From AC-43 sp963728855 (lineage in GTDB: Bacteria > Actinomycetota > Actinomycetes > Mycobacteriales > Micromonosporaceae): a DNA stretch of 64,000 bases. The translations under genes were made by a program, and so were the position numbers. The stretch lies in contig CAVSLN010000007.1 of assembly GCA_963728855.1 (NCBI GenBank), positions 372,001-436,000 of the forward strand, written 5' to 3'. Under the pieces are notes generated by a model. It was given only the letters and a program-made list of their open reading frames with translations. It was not told where the DNA came from and did no database searches. Positions 1 through 6,993 of this stretch are shown one piece after another (the first letter of the stretch is position 1; the number at the start of each line of letters is the position of its first letter).

Positions 1-2
1 TC

Positions 3-689
3 TACCTGGCCGAGACCGCGGTGTTCGATATCGCGGCCAGCGCGGAGGCGTTGCGGGCGGCGGCCGCGGTGTGTGTCGGTGGGCTGGCCGCGGTGGTGGA
101 GCCCGCCGTGGGCGTGATCCTGCAGGCGGCGCGTCGGGCCGCCGAGGGGCAGGTGCTGGTCGTGGACGCGAACGTCCGGCCGTCGCTGGCCAGCGGCCCG
201 GGGGCCTACCAGTCCCGGCTGGATGCGCTGCTGGACCTCGCCCAGGTCGTGAACGTCAGCGAGGACGACCTGCTATGGCTGCGGCCGACGGCGACGGTCG
301 ACGAGTCGTGCCGGCGGCTGGTCGAGCGGGGTGCGCTGGTCGTACTGACCCGGGGACGGTCTGGTGCCACGGTGCACCTTCCCTCCGGACAGTGCGTCAC
401 GTCACCGGCGGTCTCGGTCGAGGTCGTCGACACGGTGGGCGCCGGGGACGCGTTCCTGGCCGGGTTCCTGGCCTGGCTCGCGTACGCCGGGAAGCTGACC
501 CAGCCCGCGGTGCGTACCCTGACGCCGGCCGCGGCCCGGGGCGCGCTGCGGCTGGCCACCGCCGCCGCGGCGGCCTGCCGCCGGCCAGGCTCCCAGCCTC
601 CGGATCGCACCGAGCTGCCGGCGGACCTGTTCCCCCCGGCCGGCCGGCCGGCCCAGTTGATCGACAGCACCGCGTCCCGTCGCGCATAG
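3..689 (+). CDS. PfkB-family carbohydrate kinase, C-terminal part (5' end outside window)
   Basis: The reading frame is already open at base 3, so the gene begins left of the window and the GTG at 21 is internal. The visible part has the PfkB active-site signature (VDTVGAGDAF, around window residue 138), whose Asp is the catalytic base and whose GAGD forms the anion hole. The preceding NVSED segment is also typical of ribokinase/fructokinase folds. It should phosphorylate a sugar with ATP in the cytoplasm. Substrate cannot be read here; a fructokinase-like role is a guess. The tail after the helical Ala-rich stretch is normal for the family. It converges on the LuxR gene to its right. Confidence 0.85.
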   Translation, partial: YLAETAVFDIAASAEALRAAAAVCVGGLAAVVEPAVGVILQAARRAAEGQVLVVDANVRPSLASGPGAYQSRLDALLDLAQVVNVSEDDLLWLRPTATVDESCRRLVERGALVVLTRGRSGATVHLPSGQCVTSPAVSVEVVDTVGAGDAFLAGFLAWLAYAGKLTQPAVRTLTPAAARGALRLATAAAAACRRPGSQPPDRTELPADLFPPAGRPAQLIDSTASRRA

Positions 690-716
690 CCGTACCCACG
701 CGACTACCACCGCACC

Positions 717-3572
717 TCACTGCACCCCGGCAGCGCCTGGTCCCCCGGCACCGGCACCGGCCATCACCGCCCGGACGAGCTCGATGCGCGACCGCAGCTG
801 GAGTTTGGCGAGGATCCTCGACACATGGGTCTGCACGGTGTTCCTCGACAGGAACAGCTCGGCGGCGATGTCCGGGTTGGACAGGCCGCGTGCGACGAGG
901 CCGGCGACGCGCTGCTCCGCGGGGGTCAGCGCGGACCAGCCGGTCCGGGCGGGAGGCTGCACGGCCGGCCGGCGCTGCCGGATCCCGTACCGGCGCAGCC
1001 GACCCTGCGCTCGATGGATGTCCCAGCTGGCGCCGGTCCCGGCGTAGGCGCCGACGGCATCGGCGAGGGCGGTACGGGCGCCTCGGGCGTCGGCCGCCTC
1101 GGCCAACCGTACGGCCAGCTCCTCCAGGGCGAACCCGGTCCACAGCGGCCATCCGTACGCCTGGTAGCCCTCGGCGACCTCGCGCAGCGCGCAGATGTCG
1201 TCGTTCAGGAGGGCCAGACCGCACCGGGCCGCGAGCGCCCAGTCGTCGGTCGCGTCGAGGTGCTCGCGGCACTCGGCGGCCGTCGCCGTCGCCGTGGCGG
1301 TGTCGCCGGTGGCCAGGGCCAGCCGGATCAGCAGCGGCGCCTCGTAGCACCGCGCGCTGCGCCGGGGTCCGGAACCGAGGGCCAGCCAGGAACGGCGCAG
1401 TTCCATAGCGCGTCGCAGGTCGCCGTTGATCTCCGCGCGGGTGGCCAGCGCATCGATCAGGTACGTCTGGGGCACCCCGGCGGCTTCGCAGTCCTCCGGC
1501 CCGGCCACCCCCACCGCGCTCAGGTGCCGCTCGGCGAGGTCGCCGTCCTCCCGGTGCAGCGCGATGAGCGCGACCAGACCCTGCAGATACGTCAGCCCCC
1601 GGTGCTCCGTGAAGGTCCGGTCGATGCTCTCCACGTACAGGACCGCGTCGTCCCATCTGCCACGGAAGAAACTGATCTCCGCCGCGCTGGCCACGATGGT
1701 CGCCGAGCGGTAGCTGCCGACCCGCTCGGCGAGGACGAGCGCCTCGGCCAGCGCCTGGTCGACCTCAGCGCTGCCCGCCGCGGCAAGGCGACCCACGCGG
1801 TTGTTCACGAGCATCATCCGCACCTCGGTCGACTCGGCGTCGTGCCCCAACGCCGCCACGGCCCGGTCGATGTGGGCGACCTGGGTCGACGCGTCGGGGG
1901 CGAGCGGCGCCAGCGCGTGCCAGGCGTAGGCGGTACCCAACGGGTCGCCGGCCTGCTCGGCGTCGGCGAGCGCATCGTGCGCGCGGGCCCGGGCCTCCTC
2001 GGTACGCCCGAGGTAGGTCATCACCATGGCTTCCCAGGCGCGGAGCCTGGCCCGACCGGCCAGCGGCAACCGGACATCGTCACCGGCCGGCGCCACCACG
2101 TCCAGCGCGGCGGCGAGCTGGCCCAGCCGGCCGGCCGAGCGGGCGAGCTGGATCCGCATGCGGACGGCCAGAGCGGTGTCGGTGGTACCGGCCAGCACCG
2201 TCTCGGCGATCGTGCTGGCCTCCTCATCCCGGCCGAGCCAGAACAGCACCTGGGCCAGCCGCACGGCCAACGGTTCCCACCGCGGGTCGCTGTCGGTTAG
2301 ACCGGCCAGTGCGCGGGTCAACAGGTCCGCGGCGACCTGCGGGGCGGCGTAGAGGGTGGACTCCCGGGTACCGGCCAGCCAGGTCATCGCCCAGGGCCGC
2401 AGGACATCGGAGATGGCCAGCAGATGCCGGGCCACCACGTCGAAGCTCCCGTCGGCCTCGGCCACCACCCGCGCCATGTGGTCGTGCAGCACGACACGCA
2501 TCGGTGCCGATGTCTGGTCGACCAGCACCTGCCGGATGACCTCGTGCCGGAAGGTCAGCCGGCGCCGGCCGGCAACCAGCATGCCCGCCGCCACGGCTTC
2601 GTCGACGGCGTCGGAGAGCTCCCCGATGGGCCGGCCGGTCGCCAGCCCCAGGTCGCTGGCGTCGAACTCCGTGCCGAGCACAGCCACCGCCCGCAGCGTC
2701 CGGCGGGTCGGGTCCGAGAGCATCCCCAGGTTTCGGGCGACCACGGCGGTCAACGAGTGGGGGAGGGCCGGCAGTGCCCTGGACAGCTCGGCCACCCCGT
2801 CCGCGACCTCCAGCAGCCCCTCGCGGACCAGGCCGGCCACCAGCTCGCGGACGTACAGCGGGTTGCCGCCGGTACGGGCCAGCTCGGCGGACAGCCGGGG
2901 GCCCGGTACCGCACCGACCAGCTGACCCGCCAGCCGGGCCACCTCGGCCGCGTCCAGCGGTCCGAGCTCCACGACCAGGTCGCCGCGCTGCCACAGCAGG
3001 TCCCGCAGCCGCGCCACCGTCGGGCGTTCGGGAACCGGCCGGCACGTACCCACAAGAAGCAACGGGATCTGGTCGACCGACCGGGCCAACCGGTTCCAGG
3101 CCAGCAGGCTCGCCTCGTCCGCCCACTGAAGGTCCTCGGTGACCAGCAGTACCGGCTGCGCCGCGCACAGCCGGTCCACCAGCTCCAGCATCCGATCGGT
3201 CGCCGCCAGTACCGGGTCGACGGTGGCCGGCCCGGTCGGCACTCCGGGCTCGCCGGAGAGCAGCCCGGCGATCTCCGCCCGGGCCGGGTCCGGCGACCGC
3301 GACGACACGCCCAGACAGTCGGCCAGCAGCCGCAGGGCGAACGCCTCGGTCGCCCGGTTCCCGCCGGCCCTCAGCACCGTGCAGCCCAGCTCCGCCGAGG
3401 TCGCGGCCATGACGTCGACGAGTGCTGACTTGCCGATCCCGGGCTCGCCCTGTATCCACGCTGTCCCGCCGCTCCCGTCGGCCACCTCTCGCAGCACCCG
3501 GTCGACCCCGGCGAGCTGGGTATCACGGCCGATCAGCGTACGGCCAACGCCGGCACCCATGCCCAGGACCAT
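717..3572 (-). CDS. LAL-type LuxR transcriptional regulator
   Basis: This 951-residue protein has the layout of the large ATP-binding LuxR (LAL) family. It has an N-terminal AAA-like ATPase with Walker A GEPGIGKS (residues 42-49) and Walker B-like VTEDLQWADE (about 145-155). A long TPR-like helical middle follows, then a C-terminal LuxR DNA-binding domain (LTPAEQRVAGLVARG, then NTVQTHVSRILAKL). LAL proteins are usually ATP-dependent activators of catabolic or secondary-metabolite genes. No obvious target lies next to it. It runs towards the kinase, and decayed gene fragments lie upstream. A second, similar LAL protein is encoded at 17864-20674. Confidence 0.93.
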   Translation of the reverse strand: MVLGMGAGVGRTLIGRDTQLAGVDRVLREVADGSGGTAWIQGEPGIGKSALVDVMAATSAELGCTVLRAGGNRATEAFALRLLADCLGVSSRSPDPARAEIAGLLSGEPGVPTGPATVDPVLAATDRMLELVDRLCAAQPVLLVTEDLQWADEASLLAWNRLARSVDQIPLLLVGTCRPVPERPTVARLRDLLWQRGDLVVELGPLDAAEVARLAGQLVGAVPGPRLSAELARTGGNPLYVRELVAGLVREGLLEVADGVAELSRALPALPHSLTAVVARNLGMLSDPTRRTLRAVAVLGTEFDASDLGLATGRPIGELSDAVDEAVAAGMLVAGRRRLTFRHEVIRQVLVDQTSAPMRVVLHDHMARVVAEADGSFDVVARHLLAISDVLRPWAMTWLAGTRESTLYAAPQVAADLLTRALAGLTDSDPRWEPLAVRLAQVLFWLGRDEEASTIAETVLAGTTDTALAVRMRIQLARSAGRLGQLAAALDVVAPAGDDVRLPLAGRARLRAWEAMVMTYLGRTEEARARAHDALADAEQAGDPLGTAYAWHALAPLAPDASTQVAHIDRAVAALGHDAESTEVRMMLVNNRVGRLAAAGSAEVDQALAEALVLAERVGSYRSATIVASAAEISFFRGRWDDAVLYVESIDRTFTEHRGLTYLQGLVALIALHREDGDLAERHLSAVGVAGPEDCEAAGVPQTYLIDALATRAEINGDLRRAMELRRSWLALGSGPRRSARCYEAPLLIRLALATGDTATATATAAECREHLDATDDWALAARCGLALLNDDICALREVAEGYQAYGWPLWTGFALEELAVRLAEAADARGARTALADAVGAYAGTGASWDIHRAQGRLRRYGIRQRRPAVQPPARTGWSALTPAEQRVAGLVARGLSNPDIAAELFLSRNTVQTHVSRILAKLQLRSRIELVRAVMAGAGAGGPGAAGVQ

Positions 3573-3583
3573 AGCGCAGCGGA

Positions 3584-3865
3584 CTACCGCGACCGATCCG
3601 CGATCGTGGCCGTTTCCGTCCGCCGACGCGACCGCTCAGCCAGCCAGGCGTGCCGCGCGGGCCCTCCGGGCAGCAGGTCGACCAGCCGCGGTGCAGCGAG
3701 GGATACGCGCGACGAGAAATACGGGAAGCGGGTGGCGTCACGTCGTTGGTCGGTCCATTCCGATGGTGGGGAGGGCTCGACCACCTCGTCCATCCACAGG
3801 TTGTGGCGACGAAGGGTGTTGAGGTAGATGGACAGTGTCCGGTGATTCGCTCCAACCTGGCGCCG
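3584..3865 (-). pseudogene. SAM methyltransferase C-terminal fragment
   Basis: The minus-strand frame reads HRTLSIYLNTLRRHNLWMDE, then EVVEPSPPSEW and FPYFSSRVS. This resembles the C-terminal end of UbiE-like class I methyltransferases, where a YLNxLxxAGF helix is followed by an EPPPPxEW loop and a last strand. No SAM-binding motif I is present in frame upstream. That DNA matches a terminase-like protein on the opposite strand instead. I read it as a 3' remnant left by a rearrangement with a junction near 3860. The long minus ORF reaching 4099 is therefore chimeric. The family assignment rests on remembered motif patterns and needs a database search. Confidence 0.45.
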
Positions 3866-4214
3866 CAGCGTCGACAGGGACCCGTCGGCGACCCACGCTT
3901 GCCGGACCCTGGACCAGCTGGACGAGGTACTCACCAGGGACGGCGTGATGACCACCGGATCGACCGGGCAGGCTGTGACGCACCCGGCGGTACGGGCGTT
4001 GGCCGCGGGGAGGCTGGCCCTCTCGCGCCTGGTGGGCCAGCTACGCCTACCCGACCCGGACGGGCGCCCGCTACCGACCGGTCGCGACGCCGTTGACATT
4101 CTGCGCAGGAATTGGGGTAGCGAGCTACCGGAGATCGTGTCTATGAGCGAGGCAGAGCAGGACCGTTCCGGTCTCGGGACCGGAACGATGGAAGAGCGCT
4201 ATACTCCTTGGTAA
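3846..4214 (+). pseudogene. Phage terminase small subunit (P27-type), C-terminal remnant
   Basis: From a stop at 3843 the plus frame stays open to 4214. It contains CRTLDQLDEV, then THPAVRAL and RLALSRLVGQLRLPDPDG. This is the usual C-terminal pattern of P27-family terminase small subunits (CRTLD helix, HPxxxExRxxRLALxRL, LRLPDEDG). The N-terminal half is missing and is replaced by methyltransferase-like sequence on the other strand. A GTGATG at 3945-3950 could give an 89-residue peptide, but nothing suggests it is functional. It is a trace of a prophage or integrative element. No large terminase subunit or capsid gene is nearby. Confidence 0.5.
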
Positions 4215-4239
4215 AGCCCACGCGTCGTGCTTTCCGTCG

Positions 4240-4305
4240 CCCGGTACGCGCGTCGCGTGTACCGGGAAGCCCTGATGATTTCTCGGTTATCAGCAGGGCT
4301 TCCCG
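4240..4305. terminator. Two overlapping hairpins beyond the DUF397 gene
   Basis: One inverted repeat pairs CCCGGTAC (4240-4247) with GTACCGGG (4259-4266). A second pairs CGGGAAGCCCTG (4263-4274) with CAGGGCTTCCCG (4294-4305), a perfect 12-bp stem. The two share bases 4263-4266, so they cannot form together. They lie just past the stop of the leftward DUF397 gene and beyond the rightward terminase remnant. Neither is followed by a long T run on either strand. A bidirectional terminator is the simplest reading. Confidence 0.5.
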
Positions 4306-4314
4306 TTTACTCGG

Positions 4315-4506
4315 CTACAGGTCAAACTCTCCATCCTTTGCGCCACCCACAAAGGCTTCCCACTCCTCACGGGTGAACGTGAGCACCGGGCCGCTACGGT
4401 CTTTGGTGTCGCGAACCTGAATCGTCTCGTCATGGCTGCGAACCTCGACGCATGCACCGCCATTACTGCCGGACTTGCTTGACTTCTTCCATTCCTGCGA
4501 AATCAC
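4315..4506 (-). CDS. DUF397 domain protein
   Basis: This 63-residue protein matches the DUF397 pattern: an N-terminal W-KKSSKSG segment, then CVEV, then IQVRDTKD, then FTREEWEAF near the C terminus. In actinomycetes DUF397 genes nearly always sit directly after an Scr1-like XRE regulator, as here: its start overlaps that regulator's stop by 4 bp (4503-4506). Such pairs can act like toxin-antitoxin or regulator-partner modules, the small protein binding the regulator. That role is known for some family members and inferred here. Confidence 0.88.
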   Translation of the reverse strand: MISQEWKKSSKSGSNGGACVEVRSHDETIQVRDTKDRSGPVLTFTREEWEAFVGGAKDGEFDL

Positions 4507-5339
4507 CGGAACTCCTCGATCGGTATTGATTTCCGATAGACCGATTCGTGAATCTTTCGGTAGTCTGCTAGCTCGTCATCTTTCTCCAAGTACCGGGCGC
4601 CGGTATGCGATTCGAGATAGACCACCGGCGGGTCATCCGCATCAGCGAAGTCGAGTATTGCGAATCCTCCGACGTGCATAGCGGCATGGCCGCCAGCGTC
4701 CCAGGGCACCACTCGGATATCTACATGGTCGAGTTGGTTCAACTCATGTAGTCGACTGATCTGCTCTTTCATCACTGCTTTGTCGCCCACTCGTCGGGCT
4801 AGTACCCCCGCGCTGAAAACGGTGGTTACCCGAAGTGGAGGTGTGCGAATGGTGATCGCCTGTTGGCGTTCCTGGCGTAGCTTGGTCTGACGTTGAATAG
4901 CCACCTCGTCAATCTGATTGATGCCCTCCCTGAAAACCGCTCGAAGGTAGCCGGGGCTTTGTAGCAATCCATGGACTAGCTCTGGCTCGTAAATCCGAAT
5001 CTCGGTAGCGGCCGACTCTAAGCCCACATAGAGGTTGAACCATGCGGGAACAATGGTCCCGTAGTCGTGCCACCATCCTTGACCGGTTGTCGCCATTGCC
5101 AGGGTTGCAAGAGCGTCGGTCTCCGTTTGTTCGGCACTGTATAGCCAACACAGCGCGCGCACCGTTCCGACTTTGATCGAAGACTGTCCGCTCTCGACTC
5201 GCCAAAGCGTGGCGCGGCTGCAAATGCCGCTCTCGGTGACGTCACGATCGGATTTGTTCGCAGCCTCGCGCAACCGGCGCAACCGCCGGCCGAGTTGACG
5301 TCGGATCACTGTCGACCCCTGGATCGTCGGCACGGGCAC
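4503..5339 (-). CDS. Scr1-type XRE regulator with DUF5753-like domain
   Basis: The 278-residue protein has an N-terminal helix-turn-helix (LGRRLRRLREAANKSDRDV, then SRATLWRVESGQSSIKV, residues about 15-60). A long C-terminal DUF5753-like region follows (YVGLESAATEIRIYEPELV, HGLLQSPGY, later RVVPWDAGGHAAM). This is the layout of the Scr1/WhiJ-like family, which partners DUF397 proteins. It is translationally coupled to the downstream DUF397 gene. Two palindromes of the form GTCTC-N5-GAGAC lie upstream and are the natural candidates for autoregulatory operators. The gene has noticeably lower GC3 than its neighbours, consistent with acquired DNA. Confidence 0.9.
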   Translation of the reverse strand: MPVPTIQGSTVIRRQLGRRLRRLREAANKSDRDVTESGICSRATLWRVESGQSSIKVGTVRALCWLYSAEQTETDALATLAMATTGQGWWHDYGTIVPAWFNLYVGLESAATEIRIYEPELVHGLLQSPGYLRAVFREGINQIDEVAIQRQTKLRQERQQAITIRTPPLRVTTVFSAGVLARRVGDKAVMKEQISRLHELNQLDHVDIRVVPWDAGGHAAMHVGGFAILDFADADDPPVVYLESHTGARYLEKDDELADYRKIHESVYRKSIPIEEFR

Positions 5340-5348
5340 CTCCGAAGT

Positions 5349-5413
5349 GTCTCACGTTGAGACGGCAAGTGTCTCTCTAGTACTGCTTAGCTCGCCATGT
5401 CTCAAAACGAGAC
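5349..5413. promoter_or_regulatory. Paired GTCTC-N5-GAGAC operator-like palindromes
   Basis: GTCTC-ACGTT-GAGAC at 5349-5363 and GTCTC-AAAAC-GAGAC at 5399-5413 are identical palindromes spaced exactly 50 bp apart, with a further GTCTC half-site at 5371-5375. They fill the divergent gap between the leftward XRE gene (start 5339) and the rightward small gene (start 5475). They probably bind the adjacent XRE regulator and could control both directions. Confidence 0.6.
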
Positions 5414-5474
5414 GTTGCGGGGGCAAGCACGCGCAGCCACGATGAGGTCACGGGACCACCGGAGGTGAGCGGGC

Positions 5475-5713
5475 ATGGCTTGGTGGAGTAGACGGCGCAG
5501 GAACGCGCCCAGGGCCGCTAGGCTAGGGGAGTCGCCCGGGTGCCCGACTACGGCGCGCGGCATCGACTCGCAGACGGCGACACCGTGCCGCACCCCGGAT
5601 ACCGCCGGTACGCCGATCTGCTTCGCGAGCCCACACGTGAGCTAGATGCCGCGCCGCTGTTGACGTTGGGCCAGCAATGGCGCACCCGACGCGGAAGGCG
5701 CTGGTTACGGTGA
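5475..5713 (+). pseudogene. Small Arg-rich protein of the GDxVPxxxYRRYADxL family, frameshifted copy
   Basis: An ATG at 5475 with a strong ribosome site (GGAGGTGAG) opens MAWWSRRRRRN. After about residue 20 the family's conserved core appears in another frame from about 5540: HRLADGDTV, YRRYADLL, REPTREL, then RRGRRWLR and a stop at 5711-5713. The intact relatives at 42313-42558 and 54851-55087 carry the same core in one frame (GDVVP, YRRYADIL, then RSGxRRWxP), so one indel between 5515 and 5540 explains the break. Function is unknown. The downstream gene starts in a GTGA overlap, as in the other copies. Confidence 0.6.
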
Positions 5714-6014
5714 CCGTCCCGCCGTACATCACCCATGCCAGGAGTCAGCGCTGCTGGGCCTGTTCCATGTGATATGGGCGAAAGCCGGTCAAGAGCTACT
5801 CCGGCAGGGCAAGGCGCTTCGGGCGCTCGAAACGATTCAGGCACTGCTCGATGAGCCGACCGATGCACCCGAAACCCCTACGCAGCACGGAATCCAGGGA
5901 GGCAACGCGCATGTGCAACCGCTGCCGCGAGGGGTCGCATTGTGGATCCTGTTTGTGCTGCATTCCGGAGCGATGCACCCCGCAGGACTGGCAGGGATTC
6001 AGCCCTATTCGTGA
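5710..6014 (+). pseudogene. Third copy of the partner small gene, truncated or frameshifted
   Basis: GTG at 5710 overlaps the previous stop (GTGA) and opens VTVPPYITH followed by a CWAC pair, ending at 5772. A second GTGA overlap at 5769 then opens AKAGQELLRQGKALRALETI, a clear amphipathic helix, and runs to 6014. In the two intact loci the partner gene also begins at the TGACCGTCC junction and has an early Cys pair (PPWCDxxRC). I therefore read this stretch as a diverged or broken partner gene rather than two real peptides. The part beyond about 5905 overlaps the better-supported gene starting at 5911. No function is assigned. Confidence 0.35.
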
Positions 6015-6135
6015 TTTGGCACAGGAACCGACCCCGGACCGGAAGCCGCTCGCGCGGCGCTGGCTGCCACGGCAGAGCACCCCCGATCCGTCATGGGTCT
6101 ACCGCGATGACGATTCCAGCCATGACCGACCTTGA
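5911..6135 (+). CDS. Small cysteine-rich protein
   Basis: ATG at 5911 follows a GGGAGG ribosome site (about 5899). It encodes 74 residues with a dense Cys cluster at the N terminus: CNRC, then C-x2-C-x-CC and a further C-x4-C in the first 30 residues. The C-terminal half is polar and Pro-rich. The cysteines suggest zinc or iron binding, which is inference. It lies in the small-gene tail behind the XRE module and overlaps the next small ORF by 14 bp in another frame. I do not recognise the family. Confidence 0.5.
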   Translation: MCNRCREGSHCGSCLCCIPERCTPQDWQGFSPIRDLAQEPTPDRKPLARRWLPRQSTPDPSWVYRDDDSSHDRP

Positions 6136-6265
6136 CCCGTTCATTCGCTTGATCGCGATCCTTCGCGAGGTGCTGGGCGAGCGTCGGTTCCGTGCCGTCA
6201 TGCGGAAGCAGGGTTTCCGGCCCATCCCGACCGGCGCCGGGGTGCTAGCCCCGTGGTGCCGCTGA
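6122..6265 (+). CDS. Small basic helical protein (47 aa)
   Basis: The frame from ATG 6122 (alternative ATG at 6107) reads MTDLDPFIRLIAILREVLGE, then RRFRAVMRKQGF and a short tail, ending at 6265. The first 35 residues look like an amphipathic helix with a basic follow-on. It overlaps the end of the Cys-rich ORF, which suggests coupled translation. No family is recognised. It could be a truncated protein rather than a complete gene. Confidence 0.4.
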   Translation: MTDLDPFIRLIAILREVLGERRFRAVMRKQGFRPIPTGAGVLAPWCR

Positions 6266-6282
6266 GGAGGGGTCACAAAGAC

Positions 6283-6375
6283 GGATGACTGGCCGCGCGG
6301 GTGTGGTGCCCGGGGAGAGCCCGGTTGACCGCGATCTGTAAACGCGCATGAATCAAACCGCGCGGCCAGTCATCC
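6283..6375. repeat. Perfect 18-bp inverted repeat with 57-nt loop
   Basis: GGATGACTGGCCGCGCGG (6283-6300) is repeated in exact reverse complement at 6358-6375. It follows the last small ORF of the XRE module and precedes the cell-wall gene fragment. It may be a strong terminator stem or the ends of a small mobile or attachment structure. There is no T tract after it. Confidence 0.6.
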
Positions 6376-6502
6376 CTCCACTGTGGACAGCCGGAAATCG
6401 GGGCTGCGTAAGCGATCCAGCCGGTCAGCCACGTACGCGCTGAGTCCCAAACCACCCGAAATCGCTGGTGCATCCCTGACCGTCAGTCGAGCGCAACCGC
6501 CC

Positions 6503-6709
6503 TCCTCGGGCTGGGGCTCGGCGCAGCAGCTGACCGACCCGCACTACGCGACCACGGCGTTCCTCAAGACCCTGACCCAGCAGCCGGACTGGCAGCACAA
6601 GCCGCTGACCGACGCCGCGCAGACCGTCCAGGTCTCCGCGTTCGGCGACCGGTACGCCCAGTGGGAGAAGCAGGCCGCCGACCTGGTCCAGACCCAAGCC
6701 ACCAAGTGA
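6503..6709 (+). pseudogene. C-terminal fragment of a lytic transglycosylase/peptidase-like secreted protein
   Basis: The frame from about 6503 reads SGWGSAQQLTDPHYATTAFL, later PDWQHKPLTDAAQTVQVSAF and YAQWEKQAADLV. This matches a recurrent C-terminal repeat of actinobacterial cell-wall proteins (GWG-xA-QL-xDPxYAxxAFxxAL, LTxAAQxVQxSAxPxxYAxWE). Upstream sequence in frame (6383-6500) is Arg/Ser-rich and unrelated. The catalytic domain and signal peptide are missing, so this is a 3' remnant. It ends within a few bases of a molybdopterin oxidoreductase fragment on the other strand. Confidence 0.5.
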
Positions 6710-6960
6710 CGCACAGGTTGCCGTCCTGGACCGGGTCGTCGCGCTCGCCGCGGACGTCGATGACCCGGCCCGCCTTCATGCCGATGTGCAAGTCGCTGTT
6801 GCAGAAGTGGCACGCGCCGTCGACCACCCGGTCGGGCGAGAGCACCGCGGACCCGTCGATGAACTCCGGAACGCCGCTGCCGCCGCCGCTGCCATCACCG
6901 CCGGCAGCGGCGGGTGCGGCGGCCTGCGCCGCATAGGGCAGCAGCGTCGGTACGGTCCTC
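6707..6960 (-). pseudogene. Molybdopterin oxidoreductase N-terminal fragment
   Basis: The minus frame reads VPEFIDGSAVLSPDRVVDGA, then CHFCNSDLHIG, GRVIDVRGERDDPVQ and GNLCVT. This corresponds to the N-terminal [4Fe-4S]-binding MopB region (CxxC-x3-G-xxV-xxGRVxxVRGDxxxPVNxGxLCVKG). The sequence stops matching right after the last Cys, where the convergent cell-wall fragment ends, so the main catalytic domain is lost. A Gly/Ala-rich stretch precedes it and could be the remains of a Tat-type leader. It lies between that fragment and the cysteine desulfurase gene. Confidence 0.45.
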
Positions 6961-6993
6961 CTGGTGAGCGGGCACGTGTCGCGCCGCCGCTTC

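Noticed and set aside
71..1408. Long plus-strand ORF of 445 codons across the kinase and LAL gene
   Set aside because: Arg/Gly/Pro-rich shadow in the wrong frame of a kinase and an antisense LAL gene; no motif.
397..1656. 419-codon minus ORF
   Set aside because: Frame-shifted shadow of the LAL gene with low-complexity Arg/Pro composition.
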